Part shown: in pieces, positions 22,383-32,911 of the stretch
Position numbering within the stretch: position 1 is the first letter of the stretch
How the letters are laid out: each line of letters begins with the position of its first letter
Source of the DNA: Drosophila pseudoobscura
Taxonomy: Eukaryota; Arthropoda; Insecta; Diptera; Drosophilidae
NCBI RefSeq assembly: GCF_009870125.1
Contig: NC_046679.1
Location: 11,966,001 to 12,030,000, forward strand
Reading direction: 5' to 3'
Length of the DNA stretch: 64,000 nt
Made by a program: the position numbers and the translations under genes
Notes under the pieces: model-generated
Databases searched by the model: none
Told to the model about the DNA's origin: nothing
What the model saw: only the letters and a program-made list of their open reading frames with translations

Positions 22383-22716
22383 CGTCACCAACTTTTTTGC
22401 CTTTTGTCGTATTTTCGTTTCGTTTTTTCTTTTTTCGTTTTTCGTTTTTATTTTTCTTTAATTATATTTTGGCTAAGGGACATGGATAAAACTAAAATTT
22501 CTAATTACTTTTGTTTGAAGTGGAACGGCATTGGGTTTTCTTTTTCTAAGTAAATGCATAAATACAGGCATCCCATATCACACCCAATCCCTGCCAGCAG
22601 ATCCTAGTCTAGTCGTTTAAACTAAAAACCCACCCTATTGTTAGTCTTGGTCAAACCGAATGCTCCAGTCGAAGGCAGAACACAAAGGAAAACCAACGTT
22701 CAGCTCTCAGGCTTTC

Positions 22717-22836
22717 GCCAACGACCATACTACGCTGAATACATCGGTTCTCGTCCGATCACCGAAATTAAGCAGCGTCGGGCGCGGTTAGTACTTAGAT
22801 GGGGGACCGCTTGGGAACACCGCGTGTTGTTGGCTT
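22717..22836 (+). rRNA. 5SrRNA: 5S rRNA, copy 7
   Basis: Same gene body. The downstream spacer carries the ATGAAATTAAAATTTC and GAAAGGGAATGGCATTTGG variants, shared only with copy 8. Terminator of five T. Confidence 0.96.
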
Positions 22837-23169
22837 CGTCACCAACTTTTTGCCTTTTGTCGTATTTTCGTTTCGTTTTTCATTTTTTCTTTTTTCGTTT
22901 TTATTTTCCTTTAATTATATTTTGGCTAAGGGACATGGATGAAATTAAAATTTCTAATTACTATTGTTCGAAAGGGAATGGCATTTGGTTTTCTTTTTCT
23001 AAATAAATGCATAAATACAGGCCTCCCATATCACACCCAATCCCTGCCAGCAGATCTTAGTCTAGTCGTTTGAACTAAAAACACATCCTATTGTTAGTTT
23101 TGGTCAAACCGAATGCTCCAGTCGAAGGCAGAACACAAAGGAAAACCAACGTTCAGCTCTCAGGCTTTC

Positions 23170-23289
23170 GCCAACGACCATACTACGCTGAATACATCGG
23201 TTCTCGTCCGATCACCGAAATTAAGCAGCGTCGGGCGCGGTTAGTACTTAGATGGGGGACCGCTTGGGAACACCGCGTGTTGTTGGCTT
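23170..23289 (+). rRNA. 5SrRNA: 5S rRNA, copy 8
   Basis: Same gene body, with the same spacer subtype as copy 7, which points to a recent duplication or conversion of that pair. Terminator of five T. Confidence 0.96.
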
Positions 23290-23621
23290 CGTCACCAACT
23301 TTTTGCCTTTTGTCGTATTTTCGTTTCGTTTTTCATTTTTTCTTTTTTCGTTTTTATTTTCCTTTAATTATATTTTGGCTAAGGGACATGGATGAAATTA
23401 AAATTTCTAATTACTATTGTTCGAAAGGGAATGGCATTTGGTTTTCTTTTTCTAAATAAATGCATAAATACAGGCCTCCCATATCACATCCAATCCCTAC
23501 CAGCAGATCCTAGTCTAGTCGTTTGAACTAAATCACATCCTTTTGTTAGTTTTGGTCAAACCGAATGCTCCAGTCAAAGGCAGAACACAGAGGAAAACCG
23601 ACGTTCAGCTCTCAGGCTTTC

Positions 23622-23741
23622 GCCAACGACCATACTACGCTGAATACATCGGTTCTCGTCCGATCACCGAAATTAAGCAGCGTCGGGCGCGGTTAGTACT
23701 TAGATGGGGGACCGCTTGGGAACACCGCGTGTTGTTGGCTT
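23622..23741 (+). rRNA. 5SrRNA: 5S rRNA, copy 9 (terminal)
   Basis: The gene body is unchanged, but the flanks are the most divergent of the array (GTCAAAGGCAGAACACAGAG upstream, TTTTGCCGT downstream). Edge units are expected to escape homogenisation. The spacer is cut off about 50 bp after the gene, where an interspersed repeat begins. The T5 terminator is still present. Confidence 0.95.
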
Positions 23742-23791
23742 CGTCACCAACTTTTTGCCTTTTGCCGTATTTTCGTTTCGTTTTTCATTTT

Positions 23792-24290
23792 TATACCCGA
23801 TACTCAAAATGAGTATAGGGGTATATTTATTATATATATTATATTATTATTATATTAATATTTCGAAACGTCGCCCCTCCCACTTCCGCCCCCACAAAGG
23901 GGGAAAATCTGTGGCATCCACAATTTCCAAGATACAAGAAAACAGAAAACGCAGAATCGTAGGACTATATCTCTAGAATGCAGAATCTGAACCAGATCGT
24001 ATAATTATTATAGAATGATGAAAACAATTTCATTTTCTCTTGCTCTGTCTCTCTCTAACACACACGGTTCATGGTCGGCTCAGCCTATTGCTAAAAGTGA
24101 GTTCCTAGATCTCAGAGACTATAAAAGCTAGAGCAACCAAATTTGGTATCCACGCTCCTGTGATATCGGACCTTGACAAGTTTGTTTCAAAATTTCCACC
24201 CCCCCATTCCGCCCCCGCAAAGAACGAAAAACATCTCAGAGACTATAAAGGCTGGTGCAACCAAATTTGGTATCCACACTCCTTTTAGAT
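23792..24290. mobile_element. Interspersed repeat of obscura-group type (family name uncertain)
   Basis: Begins ATACCCGATACTCAAAATGA and contains pieces I associate with an abundant Drosophila (notably obscura-group) non-coding repeat: TTCCGCCCCCACAAAGG-like blocks, GAAAATCTGTGGCATCCAC, and CTCAGAGACTATAAA followed by CCAAATTTGGTATCCAC. The last two blocks occur twice (about 24110-24155 and 24235-24285), so the element has internal repeats. It has no coding capacity. It could be a non-autonomous Helitron/SGM-like or MITE-like family; I cannot assign it. Confidence 0.5.
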
Positions 24291-24329
24291 TATTTTGTTA
24301 GTGTAATAACATTTGGTGACTTTATTAAC

Positions 24330-24702
24330 TTGATAATGAGTTAAGAACAAATAAAATTAATATTGTGATACATATTCGTTGATGTACTCATAAAATTTAA
24401 ATGAAGGCGAATATTCAAAATGTGTTAGAAAATTGTGAATTGTGAGGTTAGGTTTTGGATTGTATGTAATTTCTCAATAGAGTACAAAGTTGTACCCTTT
24501 TATTCGTTTGATCCCAATCCGATTAGCAATGTAATATAACGAAAACTTTGTATGCTTGTATGTCTAATATAATGAGAAAATGTTGAAACTAAAGGCTGCG
24601 ATACATATTCCTTTATGTATGTAACCATTAAAATTAAGTAAAGTCGCATTTTCAAAATGCTGTAGGGAATTGGAAGTTTTGAATTTATGTTTTGGATTAT
24701 TT
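24330..24702 (-). repeat. Diverged direct duplication (about 233-bp period) in the qin 3' flank
   Basis: Two segments share many words in order: GATACATATTC (24367 and 24600), TTCAAAATG (about 24413 and 24651), then GAATT or GTGAATT followed by GTTTTGGATT. The spacing between matching words is close to 233 bp. The stretch is probably qin 3' UTR: on the minus strand an AATAAA (complement of 24499-24504) lies about 200 bases past the stop. Confidence 0.5.
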
Positions 24703-27700
24703 TTACTTTTTCAGGAACATCCAATTTTCAATGAGTGGTTCATACAGTCGCTTCTTCGAGTGCTTATCCTTGTAGAGATCGACTTCGATTAGGTTCTGAC
24801 CATCCCTAATAGAGTCGCTGGATGAGTCAAAAACTGTTTCGGTATTTTCGCCCTTGCTGGCATGGTAGTTCGAGGGGTAATGAACTCTAGCGTAGACAGT
24901 CGTATACTTAGAGAGGCAAGCTTGCAGGGCCTGATAAACGGTCTTGTCTCCGAATTTTTTGTTCCTCTTAACCCCGTGCAGCTTAACGCGGCATGAACGC
25001 AACGGAAACATAAACAGTTCCTTGGGAATCCCCTTCAGGTCTGCATAGGACACCGTTTCGGTGTCATGAAAATCAATGTAGTATACGGTAGCTTGTTTAG
25101 TGGTCTTATGAACTTCCTTGACAGTCGCACGGTACCACAGCTCATCTTTGGAGTAACGGGCCAGACACAAAGCATACGGCTTCGGATGAAGTGGCGCTGC
25201 CTTATTTATCAAGGCGCTTGTTTCCTGGATCAGGCTAATATCGCGTTTTGTAAACTCACAGAGACATGGCGAAATTTGAATTTCTGTAGCTGAGATTAGG
25301 CTTTCGATAGAACACTGGAACTCTTTGACGCCAGACGGCAGAATGCGGGATTTGAAGGCGCCCACCCCGCCATAGATAGACCGAACTGTGGATGTGTCCA
25401 GTGGAGTGAATCCTGCGTTGTCCATCATTTCCTTGGGGAAAAAGAGTAAAAGCATTATAAACATGGCCTCCTCTCTAATTAGGGGATATAAATACCTTAT
25501 GGCGCAGCTCAATGCGGCGAGCCAACTGACCCTTGGCAACAGCAAAGTCTGGCTTCACCTGATCAGCATTTTTTTCATCTTCATAGACTATGTTTTCATT
25601 TTCCTTGCCGTCATCCTCAACGACAATTTCTTCATTTTCATAGTCGCCATCCTCGACGACCATTTTTTCATTTGAATTTTCATTTTCATTGCCGTCATCC
25701 TCAACCACAATGTCTTCATTTTCATTGTCGTCATCCTCATCCACAATGTCTTCATTTTCATTGTCTGCATCCACACCGATGTCTTCGATAAGGCAGCTTT
25801 GCATGTCGTCATCGTTATTCTCATAGACGTCAGTGTCGGCCGACTCAGAGTCCGTTGCCACACTGCTGTCGGTATCTTGGGGGCGTAATGGGTCTATGTT
25901 CATGCCATCTTCCACATCGAAGTTATCGAGATGTGTCCCAATGCTGATTGGGCTAAGCTCCTTTGCCGCTTGTCGGCAGTCAACGTCCTGATCGAACTGG
26001 AAGAACTGTCCATTGATTTGTTTTGCATTATACTTCTTCTTAACCGGTGGGGACTGGATCGTTGAATTGGTATTGTCGTTCAACCCCTTTTTTGGACCAC
26101 CTGATGCCAAGGTCTGTAGCTCCTCGAAGACCTTAAACTCATCCAAAGTCGCCCGAGGTATTGAAATGGGTTTTTTTTCTATCTGTGTGTCGACTGGCAC
26201 CGCCATTCCGCATTCCACCATTATGGTGGCTATATCCAAGGAATCCACTTTTATTTCACAGGACGGTATCTTATTTGGTCCATGGTGTTCTTTTACGCTC
26301 ACACAGCACATTTTCATGACGAGGCTCTTATGCACGGTGTCCATCTCCACAATGGTGTACTTTCCGCGCTTGGGCCGCACGCCGTGAATCGTCACCAGCC
26401 AGCAGAGTGCATTCAGATTGGGAAATGGAGCGTATGGCAACAGCTCCTCCGCCGTCGCCAACTCAATGTTCCCGTAGTCCACGAAGTACACTGCATACTC
26501 TCCATCGTCGTTCTTGGAACTCTGCACAATGCCACGATACAGGAAGTTGTCCATATGATAGGTGACCAGCACCGGCTGTCCCGCCGCATAGGTGATCGTG
26601 TTGGGGCCGCGACGCTCCTTCATCGGTGCGAAGTATATCTCCAGCAGGTCGCGCATGTACTTCATGAAGGGATTATCTGAGGCAAGGGTCATATAGGGGG
26701 CACAGTCGTAGTTCACGCTCGTGACAATGCCTGCGAAAATGTATTTGTTGCATGGGCGTGACGTCATCCAGCCCGGGGGCGGCACCACCTGTCCTGTGGT
26801 GGGTGTGGACATGCCCAGATCATTGAGAAGCTCCATAGGTGGCATACCCTGGCAGTGCTCAAAGGCCGACTTTATTTTTTTCAATTTTTGCTCAACAGTC
26901 TCTAAATATTCGATTTCATCGACCAACGACTGGTCTTCCAGCTCCTCACTGGACGCGTCTATGTCCGCAGAATGTGTGATTCCATCATCATCAGCATCCA
27001 GCATCAGGTCTTTGTCATCCTTACAGTCCTGCTCGGGATCCTTATTTGCAATTCTGGCGAGGACTAGTGTCTCGTTGACATTGACATACCTGGTTCGCGA
27101 CGGAATAAAGGGCCCGCTAATAACCGTGTGCGAACCATACAAGACAACGCTTAGCGTCTGTCCATGCCGACCTTGGCTAACCGTGTATAGCCGATCGTAG
27201 GCCTGCAGCTGGTCCTTGAAGAAATCAATGTTGTCATCCGTCCACTGGTCGTTCAGAGGTCGAATGCCATGAAGCTGGCAGCGCTGGGCACTGCCAGCGA
27301 TGAGTTTTTGTTCCTCGGAAATCGAGGTCAGCCTCACATTCTCCACATCCCGCACCAGCTCGCCCAGGTCGCGCAGTTGTACCTCGTATTTTGGTAAAGT
27401 GAGTTCATTGGTCTGTGGAAAGATGCGCATCACCACGCCTCGGTGCCAGAGTTCTGTCAGATCGCCCTGTGCCCGCGCCTTCACATAGCACATATCGCCC
27501 TCCTTCCAGTCGAACTTGATGGGGTTATTCCGGTACCTATCGGCAGCGTCTTCCTGCACAGCCTCCTGGAGCTTCTGTATTGAGTCCTTGAAGCTGGGCA
27601 GAGTCACGTAGAATTCGTGTGGATGGCGCACGTACAATACTTCAACGTGCACTTGCTTTTTGTGATACTCGTCTGGCTGTAACGGCGACGATGGCCCGAT

Positions 27701-30104
27701 AGCATTCCCCTTCTGCAGATCGATGAAGTTGCGGGTGTCCATATCGAGGCGCATTTTAGTCACATTAACGGGGTCTGCCTTCCTGCTGCTTTCACCATTC
27801 GAAGCGCAGTGTCCCAGGGACACCATTAGGACACCAACGCTAAGGGGCTCGGAATCGGATTGAACGATGCCCAACGCCACATAGTGCATATCCTCGTGCA
27901 CGCTGATCACCTCCATTTGCATCTTCGGATTCGAGGTCAGCTGCTTGAACGAGGCGATTGCATCCGGCGTCCACAGGTATTCGTTCGCTTGCAGTGTCTC
28001 CACATCGGCCAGACAGCACTTGATGCATAGTTCTCTATTCATGAATTGCTTGGGCAGCGCGAACAGCTGATCCCAGTATACCTTCTGGGTGGATCCAAAG
28101 TCCACGAGTCGCACCATCACGTACCCTAGAGTTCGAAACGTTAAATGAAGCACGCTATCATACCACCACTATCGTAGCACTCACCATCTTTCAGCAAGTT
28201 CACGATGCAAACGCGCACCCAACGGTTCTCCAATTGCATTGCGCAGGCCATTCCCAAACGCCCCACTAAGATGGTCTCCAAATCTGCGAGTTCCATGCTG
28301 TCCATGGTGAATTTCATCAAGTCGTCCAATTCGGAGCGCTCACGCTCACAGTTGTGGCGCATCACATAGAACTCTTGGGGATGAGGCACATGGAGCATTT
28401 GTATGATCAGCACGTCCCCGATTTGGTGCTTAGCCTTGGGGATGCGTTGGTCCTTGGGGGCCACCAATATCTCCAGGTCCGTTGCAGCGCCGCCACGAGT
28501 ACACGCCAGTCCAGAGTACAAAAAGGATTCGCGCACAGAAATGTTGGACTTGGTGATCAGGTCCACTTCGTGCCGTTGCTGCGTGCCACCCTGGCGCTTC
28601 ACGACCAAATGTGCGGGACGGCTGCAAGGGACGTTGGCTCAGGCTCAGTGTCTCTGAATCAGTTGCATAATTATCACTTACTTCTTCACGACCATCTTGA
28701 AGTGGGCACTGGCCTGAGCATCCCATTCGCAAATCCTGGGCTTCAGGTCGCTCAGGCTGCAGTGGACCGCCACATATGGAAACAGGGTCAAACGGTAGGG
28801 AAGTTCACGGAAGCTGCAAGAATTCGGAACATTTCAAGAGCATGGACGATGCGATATACGAGTATGCATGGAATTCACTTACTCTCTGCTGTGCACATTG
28901 ATATTAAGGCCGATGTCGGGCAGAAAGACATCGTAGGTGTCGGGTATATTCGTCACTTTCTGGCGGACAAGGACGCGGTGTAGGAAATTCCGGCCCTCTT
29001 GGTAGGCAATGTAGTGCTGGCCCACCACAATGGTAGTGGGCTTCGAGGAGAGCGTCGGCACATACGAGTCTATCTCCCGGCGCAATTCCTCGGCCGCATC
29101 GATGCCCAGAACGTAAAAGTCCTCTGGCGATTTGATGGAAAGAACACTCACCAAGGCATCGGACTTGAACCAGTCGGTGGGGCGTGTTAGATTCCCCCCC
29201 ATCGCTTCGATTTGATTCGTGCTGATGTCCATTGCCGAGAAGGTTCGCTCAAGTTCTTCATCCTGTGGCTGTCTGTGGATTTTCTCGGCCACCTCTGCAC
29301 TCGAATCGAACCTTGGCTGGGCTGCACCGAACTCAATCTTGAACTGACGCTTTTGGTTCTGCTCCTGGCTCTGGCTTTTGGGATTCTTATTCTGATCCCG
29401 CATCCGTCTGCGAATAGCAGCCTGCTGCTGGCACATATCCTCCTTGCTGCTTCTCGAGCTGCGGCAGAACGAGTTCTCGCCATTCTCGCTGGACACGCTG
29501 AGGCTGCTGTGGCGCTCGACCTCGGTCTGGAAGAGCACCAAAATCCGGGGGTCTATGTAGTCGCACCCGAAATGCTTTTCGATCATTTGGGCCCACTTTT
29601 CGACCTTTTGGAAAAACACATTTTTGCTGGGCAAGCTGAAAATAAGCAAAAGAGTTGAATAATCGTTGCTGCCACTTTGCCACTGAATATATGCATACAA
29701 TCTATATACATACCGATAGGGATTGCCGTCCACCTTGCTCACTTTCACGTTGCTGGGAATTTTCTCCAGATGCTCGTAGGTCAGACGCAACAGCTCCTTG
29801 AGCCACATATCCTTCGGCACTTCATTTTGCAGCAACTGCTGCAGATGCTGCAATACCAGAAGAAGTTGCATAAATCATTCATAAATAGGCATTCTCTTAC
29901 CGTGATCACAGCCTCGTAGCCGTTCAGCATATCCATGGCTCTCTTCAGCTCCGTTTGGGCCGGCACGCTGGGCTCTCGCAGCCCCTGGATGAGCCTCAGC
30001 TCGGACATCTGGAGAAGGCCATGCAGATGGCCAAAGAGCTGCGTTATGTCGGCCAGCGCCTCGGCGGCATAGCCGCTCTGCTTCGCATCGGCCGCGCGCA
30101 CCAC
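24703..30104 (-). CDS. qin: Qin/Kumo, Tudor-domain piRNA factor (3' part of gene)
   Basis: Seven minus-strand exons: 30104-29901, 29847-29714, 29635-28883, 28813-28682, 28621-28185, 28125-25496 and 25431-24703. Phases agree, giving 1672 codons plus stop. The first exon here resembles a TRIM-type coiled coil (LADITQLFGHLHGLLQ). Five Tudor regions follow, roughly at 29180-28690, 28560-27950, 27650-27170, 26740-26280 and 25290-24800. Cores include MVRLVDFGST, EYAVYFVDYGNIE and TVYYIDFHDTE. Qin has an N-terminal RING, B-boxes and five Tudor domains. It works in germline nuage to enforce Aub-Ago3 ping-pong and silence transposons. The N-terminal RING/B-box exons (perhaps 185 residues) are not found downstream of 30.1 kb and probably lie beyond the window. 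An acidic NENEDIVVEDD-type repeat is encoded at 25561-25790. Confidence 0.9.
25561..25790 (-). repeat. Coding minisatellite in qin (acidic NENEDIVVEDD repeat)
   Basis: Imperfect copies of about 36-45 bp, built from TTCATTTTCATTGTCGTCAT-type words on the + strand, encode four to five acidic Asn/Glu/Asp blocks between the fourth and fifth Tudor domains. All keep the reading frame. Such tracts often vary in length between individuals. Confidence 0.75.
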
Positions 30105-31231
30105 CTGCGAATGCAAGACAAAAAGTAACTCCGTTTCAATGAAAAGATACTGAATGCAGATTAAAGCGATGTACATTCTAATGACTTGGCCGCCTCTCAA
30201 CAGGTGAGGTGAACGGCGCTGTCTGCGGCTCAACTTTTAATTGTGCATTTCTCAATCGGCAATCGGAGGCGACTTCTTTCTGCCTCGAATGGTGCTGCGC
30301 TGCCTGTTCATCCTCCTCGCCTCTTTATTGGAGTTGCAATGATCATTATCAGAAATTGCTTGGCGCTTGTTTGGGGGCTTTGAAAGTGATTGTAAAAGCA
30401 ACCAAAACTAAAAGCTAGCTGGCTTATGACAGCTGATTTGTAGCAGATGACAGGCAAGTTCGCGCCAATGGCCTGTTCTCCCATAAAAGGGCAGCCAATC
30501 CGATGCGATCCGATCCGATCAGATCCGAGACTCGACAACATCTCAAGAGTTGTCGTGTAAATGATGCCGATGCCGATGCTTATGCCGTGTAGGAGCCCGA
30601 ATCTGGCACATCATTAAAACGAAACTTGGATCGTTTTGGATCTGCCACTCCAAATCAATTCACTTGACCTTGTCAAGGGTCCCGCCACTTGACGTGCGTT
30701 AGGTGTGGGACATAGACATATTCATTGTTTACCTTGTCCATCCAACCATCCGCCAAACACCACACGTCGAGAGCCATTCAAAGACCGATTCATATTCATA
30801 TAGTACGGTCCTCGCCAATTAGTTTTAATGGTCGCCCAGCCTCGTATTTTACTTTTCAATAATCCGCAATCTCGGACCCCAATTTCGAATTATCGCAAGC
30901 AGCGACCAACCAGCGACTGCCTATCCACTTCCTACACAGACCACGGGTTTTATGACCGCATTAAAGAACTCTGCGAGTGGGCTCCCAGGCCAGGCCGGGC
31001 CAGCCACGTAACAATAATAACAGCCAAGCAGAAATTAAGCAACCCAACCCGGCCAACCCGCAGCACCAGGGCCCATTGATCTGCTCTGGCCAAAATGTGA
31101 GCAAATGTGAGACTTAGAAGCCAGAAACACAATGAGACTGCCAGGCCGAAGCCTCGAATACCCTCGTCAGCCTTTGCCAGGATAGAGTAAAGGTGGAGAT
31201 GCCACGATCCATAGCCAGCAGTAAGGATATC
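30105..31231. other. qin intron (5' side); no gene seen
   Basis: Starts at the acceptor of the first qin exon visible here. The sequence holds CCGATGCGATCCGATC-type simple repeats near 30495-30530 and mostly unremarkable non-coding DNA up to the Tc1 insertion. I see no RING or B-box exon on the minus strand. Confidence 0.5.
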
Positions 31232-31233
31232 TA

Positions 31234-31461
31234 CAGTCAGCACAACATTTATTCGGACACTCGTCTATGTCAACTTTCTTTATAAATAACTTGAAAAGTA
31301 TTTAAGTTTGACAAAAAATTTTTATTTCATTATGAACATGGATATTTTTACTACTAATTTCAAAACTAAAAACAAAAAAAAACTTCTTTGGCGTATCAAA
31401 AAAAATTAAAAGTATCAAAAAAGCCACTTTTTTACGCACAACAATTATTCGGACACATTTT
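31234..31461 (+). repeat. Left terminal inverted repeat of the Tc1-like element
   Basis: 228 bp, matching the right end in inverse orientation. It holds the outer and inner ATTCGGACAC transposase-binding-like direct repeats about 196 bp apart. Confidence 0.9.
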
Positions 31462-31609
31462 CGGTTATTCTTCTTTCTTAGAAAATGCAACGGTAATCGG
31501 TGTTTCTTTTTGCATACTTCTCTTGCAGACGGCTTATCTCACTTTGTGATCTGTTTTTTTCTCTGATTTGATGTTAGTTTTGCTCGTGGTTTGGCTTAGC
31601 GTGGACAAA

Positions 31610-32638
31610 ATGGGTCGGGGCAAAGATTTGTCAGTAGATTTGCGCAAAACCATATTAAAATTGTATTTGGAAAATCGTAGTGTTCGTGAAATCGGAAGAC
31701 TTATTGGCAAAGCGCATTCTACCGTACACAGCGTAATTCAAAATTACATAAACACAGGAGATTTGGCTGCAAATCACAAGTTCGCTGGAAGACCCAAAAT
31801 TTTAACACCTCGGGAAGAGCGAGAAGTCGTGTCGAACGTTCAAAAAAATCCACGAATTTCGTCAACAGCACTTTGCCAATCCATTGAAGAAAGCACCCAA
31901 AAAAAAGTTGCTGCTCAAACTGTTCGTAACTGCCTACATAGGGCTGGATTACATGGCAGAGTTGCTCGCCGAAAACCATTTATTTCCGATGTGAATAAAA
32001 AAAAGAGATTCGAGTTCGCCAAACTTCACTTAAATAAGCCAGATTCTTTTTGGGAGAATGTTCTATTTAGTGATGAGTCTAAATATAATATATTCGGACA
32101 TGATGGACCATCCAAAGTATGGAGAAAGGAGAATCAAGCCATGAAAGAGAAAAACCTCATCCCAACAGTGAAGCATGGCGGTGGAAATGTAATGGTTTGG
32201 GGGTGTATGGCAGCAGCTGGACCTGGTAAAATGGTGTTTATTGAGACGAAGATGGACAAACACATCTACAAGAAAATTTTGACTGACAATTTAATGCCGA
32301 GTGTCGAAAAATTGGGTCTTGAAGCGAAGAATTTCTTCTTTCAACAAGACAATGACCCCAAACATACCTCGTATTTGGTTCAAGAATGGCTGTTGTATCA
32401 GTGCAAACAGTTAAAAACGCCGCCGCAGTCACCAGATCTGAACCCCATAGAGCATGTTTGGGATTTGCTCGAAAAAAAAATTAGGAAACATAAAATTTCC
32501 TCCAAGGAAACCCTTAAAACGGCTCTAATGACGGAATGGGAGAAAATTAATCCAAATGAAACCAATCATTTGGTAAAAAGTATGCCCCGACGTCTGAAAG
32601 CTGTTATTGAAGCTAAGGGCGGCCCCACCAAATATTGA
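31610..32638 (+). CDS. Tc1-family DD34E transposase (apparently intact)
   Basis: 342 codons from MGRGKDLSVD; an in-frame ATG exists 14 codons upstream, but MGRGK fits Tc1 starts and a basic helix-turn-helix N-terminus. The N-terminal half is a bipartite paired-like DNA-binding domain (VREIGRLIGKAHSTVHSVIQ) with a GRPKIL AT-hook-like linker at residues 60-65. The catalytic triad is visible: D155 (LFSDESKYN), D247 (FQQDNDPKHTS) and E281 (LNPIEHVW). The 34-residue D-E spacing defines DD34E Tc1. It performs cut-and-paste transposition at TA sites. I see no stop or frameshift, and the family-typical length is kept, so it may be autonomous. Confidence 0.95.
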   Translation: MGRGKDLSVDLRKTILKLYLENRSVREIGRLIGKAHSTVHSVIQNYINTGDLAANHKFAGRPKILTPREEREVVSNVQKNPRISSTALCQSIEESTQKKVAAQTVRNCLHRAGLHGRVARRKPFISDVNKKKRFEFAKLHLNKPDSFWENVLFSDESKYNIFGHDGPSKVWRKENQAMKEKNLIPTVKHGGGNVMVWGCMAAAGPGKMVFIETKMDKHIYKKILTDNLMPSVEKLGLEAKNFFFQQDNDPKHTSYLVQEWLLYQCKQLKTPPQSPDLNPIEHVWDLLEKKIRKHKISSKETLKTALMTEWEKINPNETNHLVKSMPRRLKAVIEAKGGPTKY

Positions 32639-32681
32639 AGTTAGAAAAAATTGGGGACAATAAGATTTTTTCGTACAAAAT

Positions 32682-32909
32682 AAAATGTGTCCGAATAATT
32701 GTTGTGCGTAAAAAAGTGGCTTTTTTGATACTTTTAATTTTTTTTGATACGCCAAAGAAGTTTTTTTTTGTTTTTAGTTTTGAAATTAGTAGTAAAAATA
32801 TCCATGTTCATAATGAAATAAAAATTTTTTGTCAAACTTAAATACTTTTCAAGTTATTTATAAAGAAAGTTGACATAGACGAGTGTCCGAATAAATGTTG
32901 TGCTGACTG
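32682..32909 (-). repeat. Right terminal inverted repeat of the Tc1-like element
   Basis: 228 bp, inverse of the left end. It begins 44 bp after the transposase stop codon. Positions of its direct repeats mirror those of the left end exactly. Confidence 0.9.
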
Positions 32910-32911
32910 TA

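Larger units (their letters stand above)
19835..23791 (+). repeat. Tandem 5S rDNA array, nine units of about 453 bp
   Basis: Nine head-to-tail units, each with a 120-bp 5S gene and a spacer of about 330 bp. Distances between successive gene starts are 453, 453, 460, 460, 447, 454, 453 and 452 bp. The spacer contains a T-rich block (TTTTTCGTTTTT motifs) whose copy number causes the length differences. Homology begins near 19835 (ATACAGGCCTCCC), ahead of the first gene. It stops in the spacer after the ninth gene near 23791, where an unrelated interspersed repeat starts. The array lies between the 3' ends of two convergent protein genes. Confidence 0.95.
31234..32909 (+). mobile_element. Complete Tc1-like DNA transposon with long (228-bp) terminal inverted repeats
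   Basis: 1676 bp flanked by TA on both sides (31232-31233 and 32910-32911), the Tc1/mariner target duplication. The ends read CAGTCAGCACAACATTTATT and its inverse. The inverted repeats span 31234-31461 and 32682-32909, and by eye are the same without gaps. Each carries two direct ATTCGGACAC repeats (31251-31260 and 31447-31456; mirror copies at 32687-32696 and 32883-32892), an IR/DR layout as in Minos, S and Paris elements. One open transposase frame lies between. Identical ends and an open frame indicate recent insertion. Confidence 0.93.

Noticed and set aside
19835-23791. Regular repeat array resembling CRISPR at a glance
   Set aside because: The repeat is a whole 5S gene with conserved spacer, the spacers are not unique, and the genome is eukaryotic.
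19911-23976. Repeated open frames of about 100 codons starting MLVLVKPNAPVEGRTQRK
   Set aside because: They are translations through the 5S rRNA genes and their spacers. Similarity between them reflects the tandem rDNA, not a protein family.
31302-32841. Matching 62- and 68-codon frames near both ends of the Tc1 element
   Set aside because: They lie in the inverted repeats and are identical because the repeats are. They are not genes.
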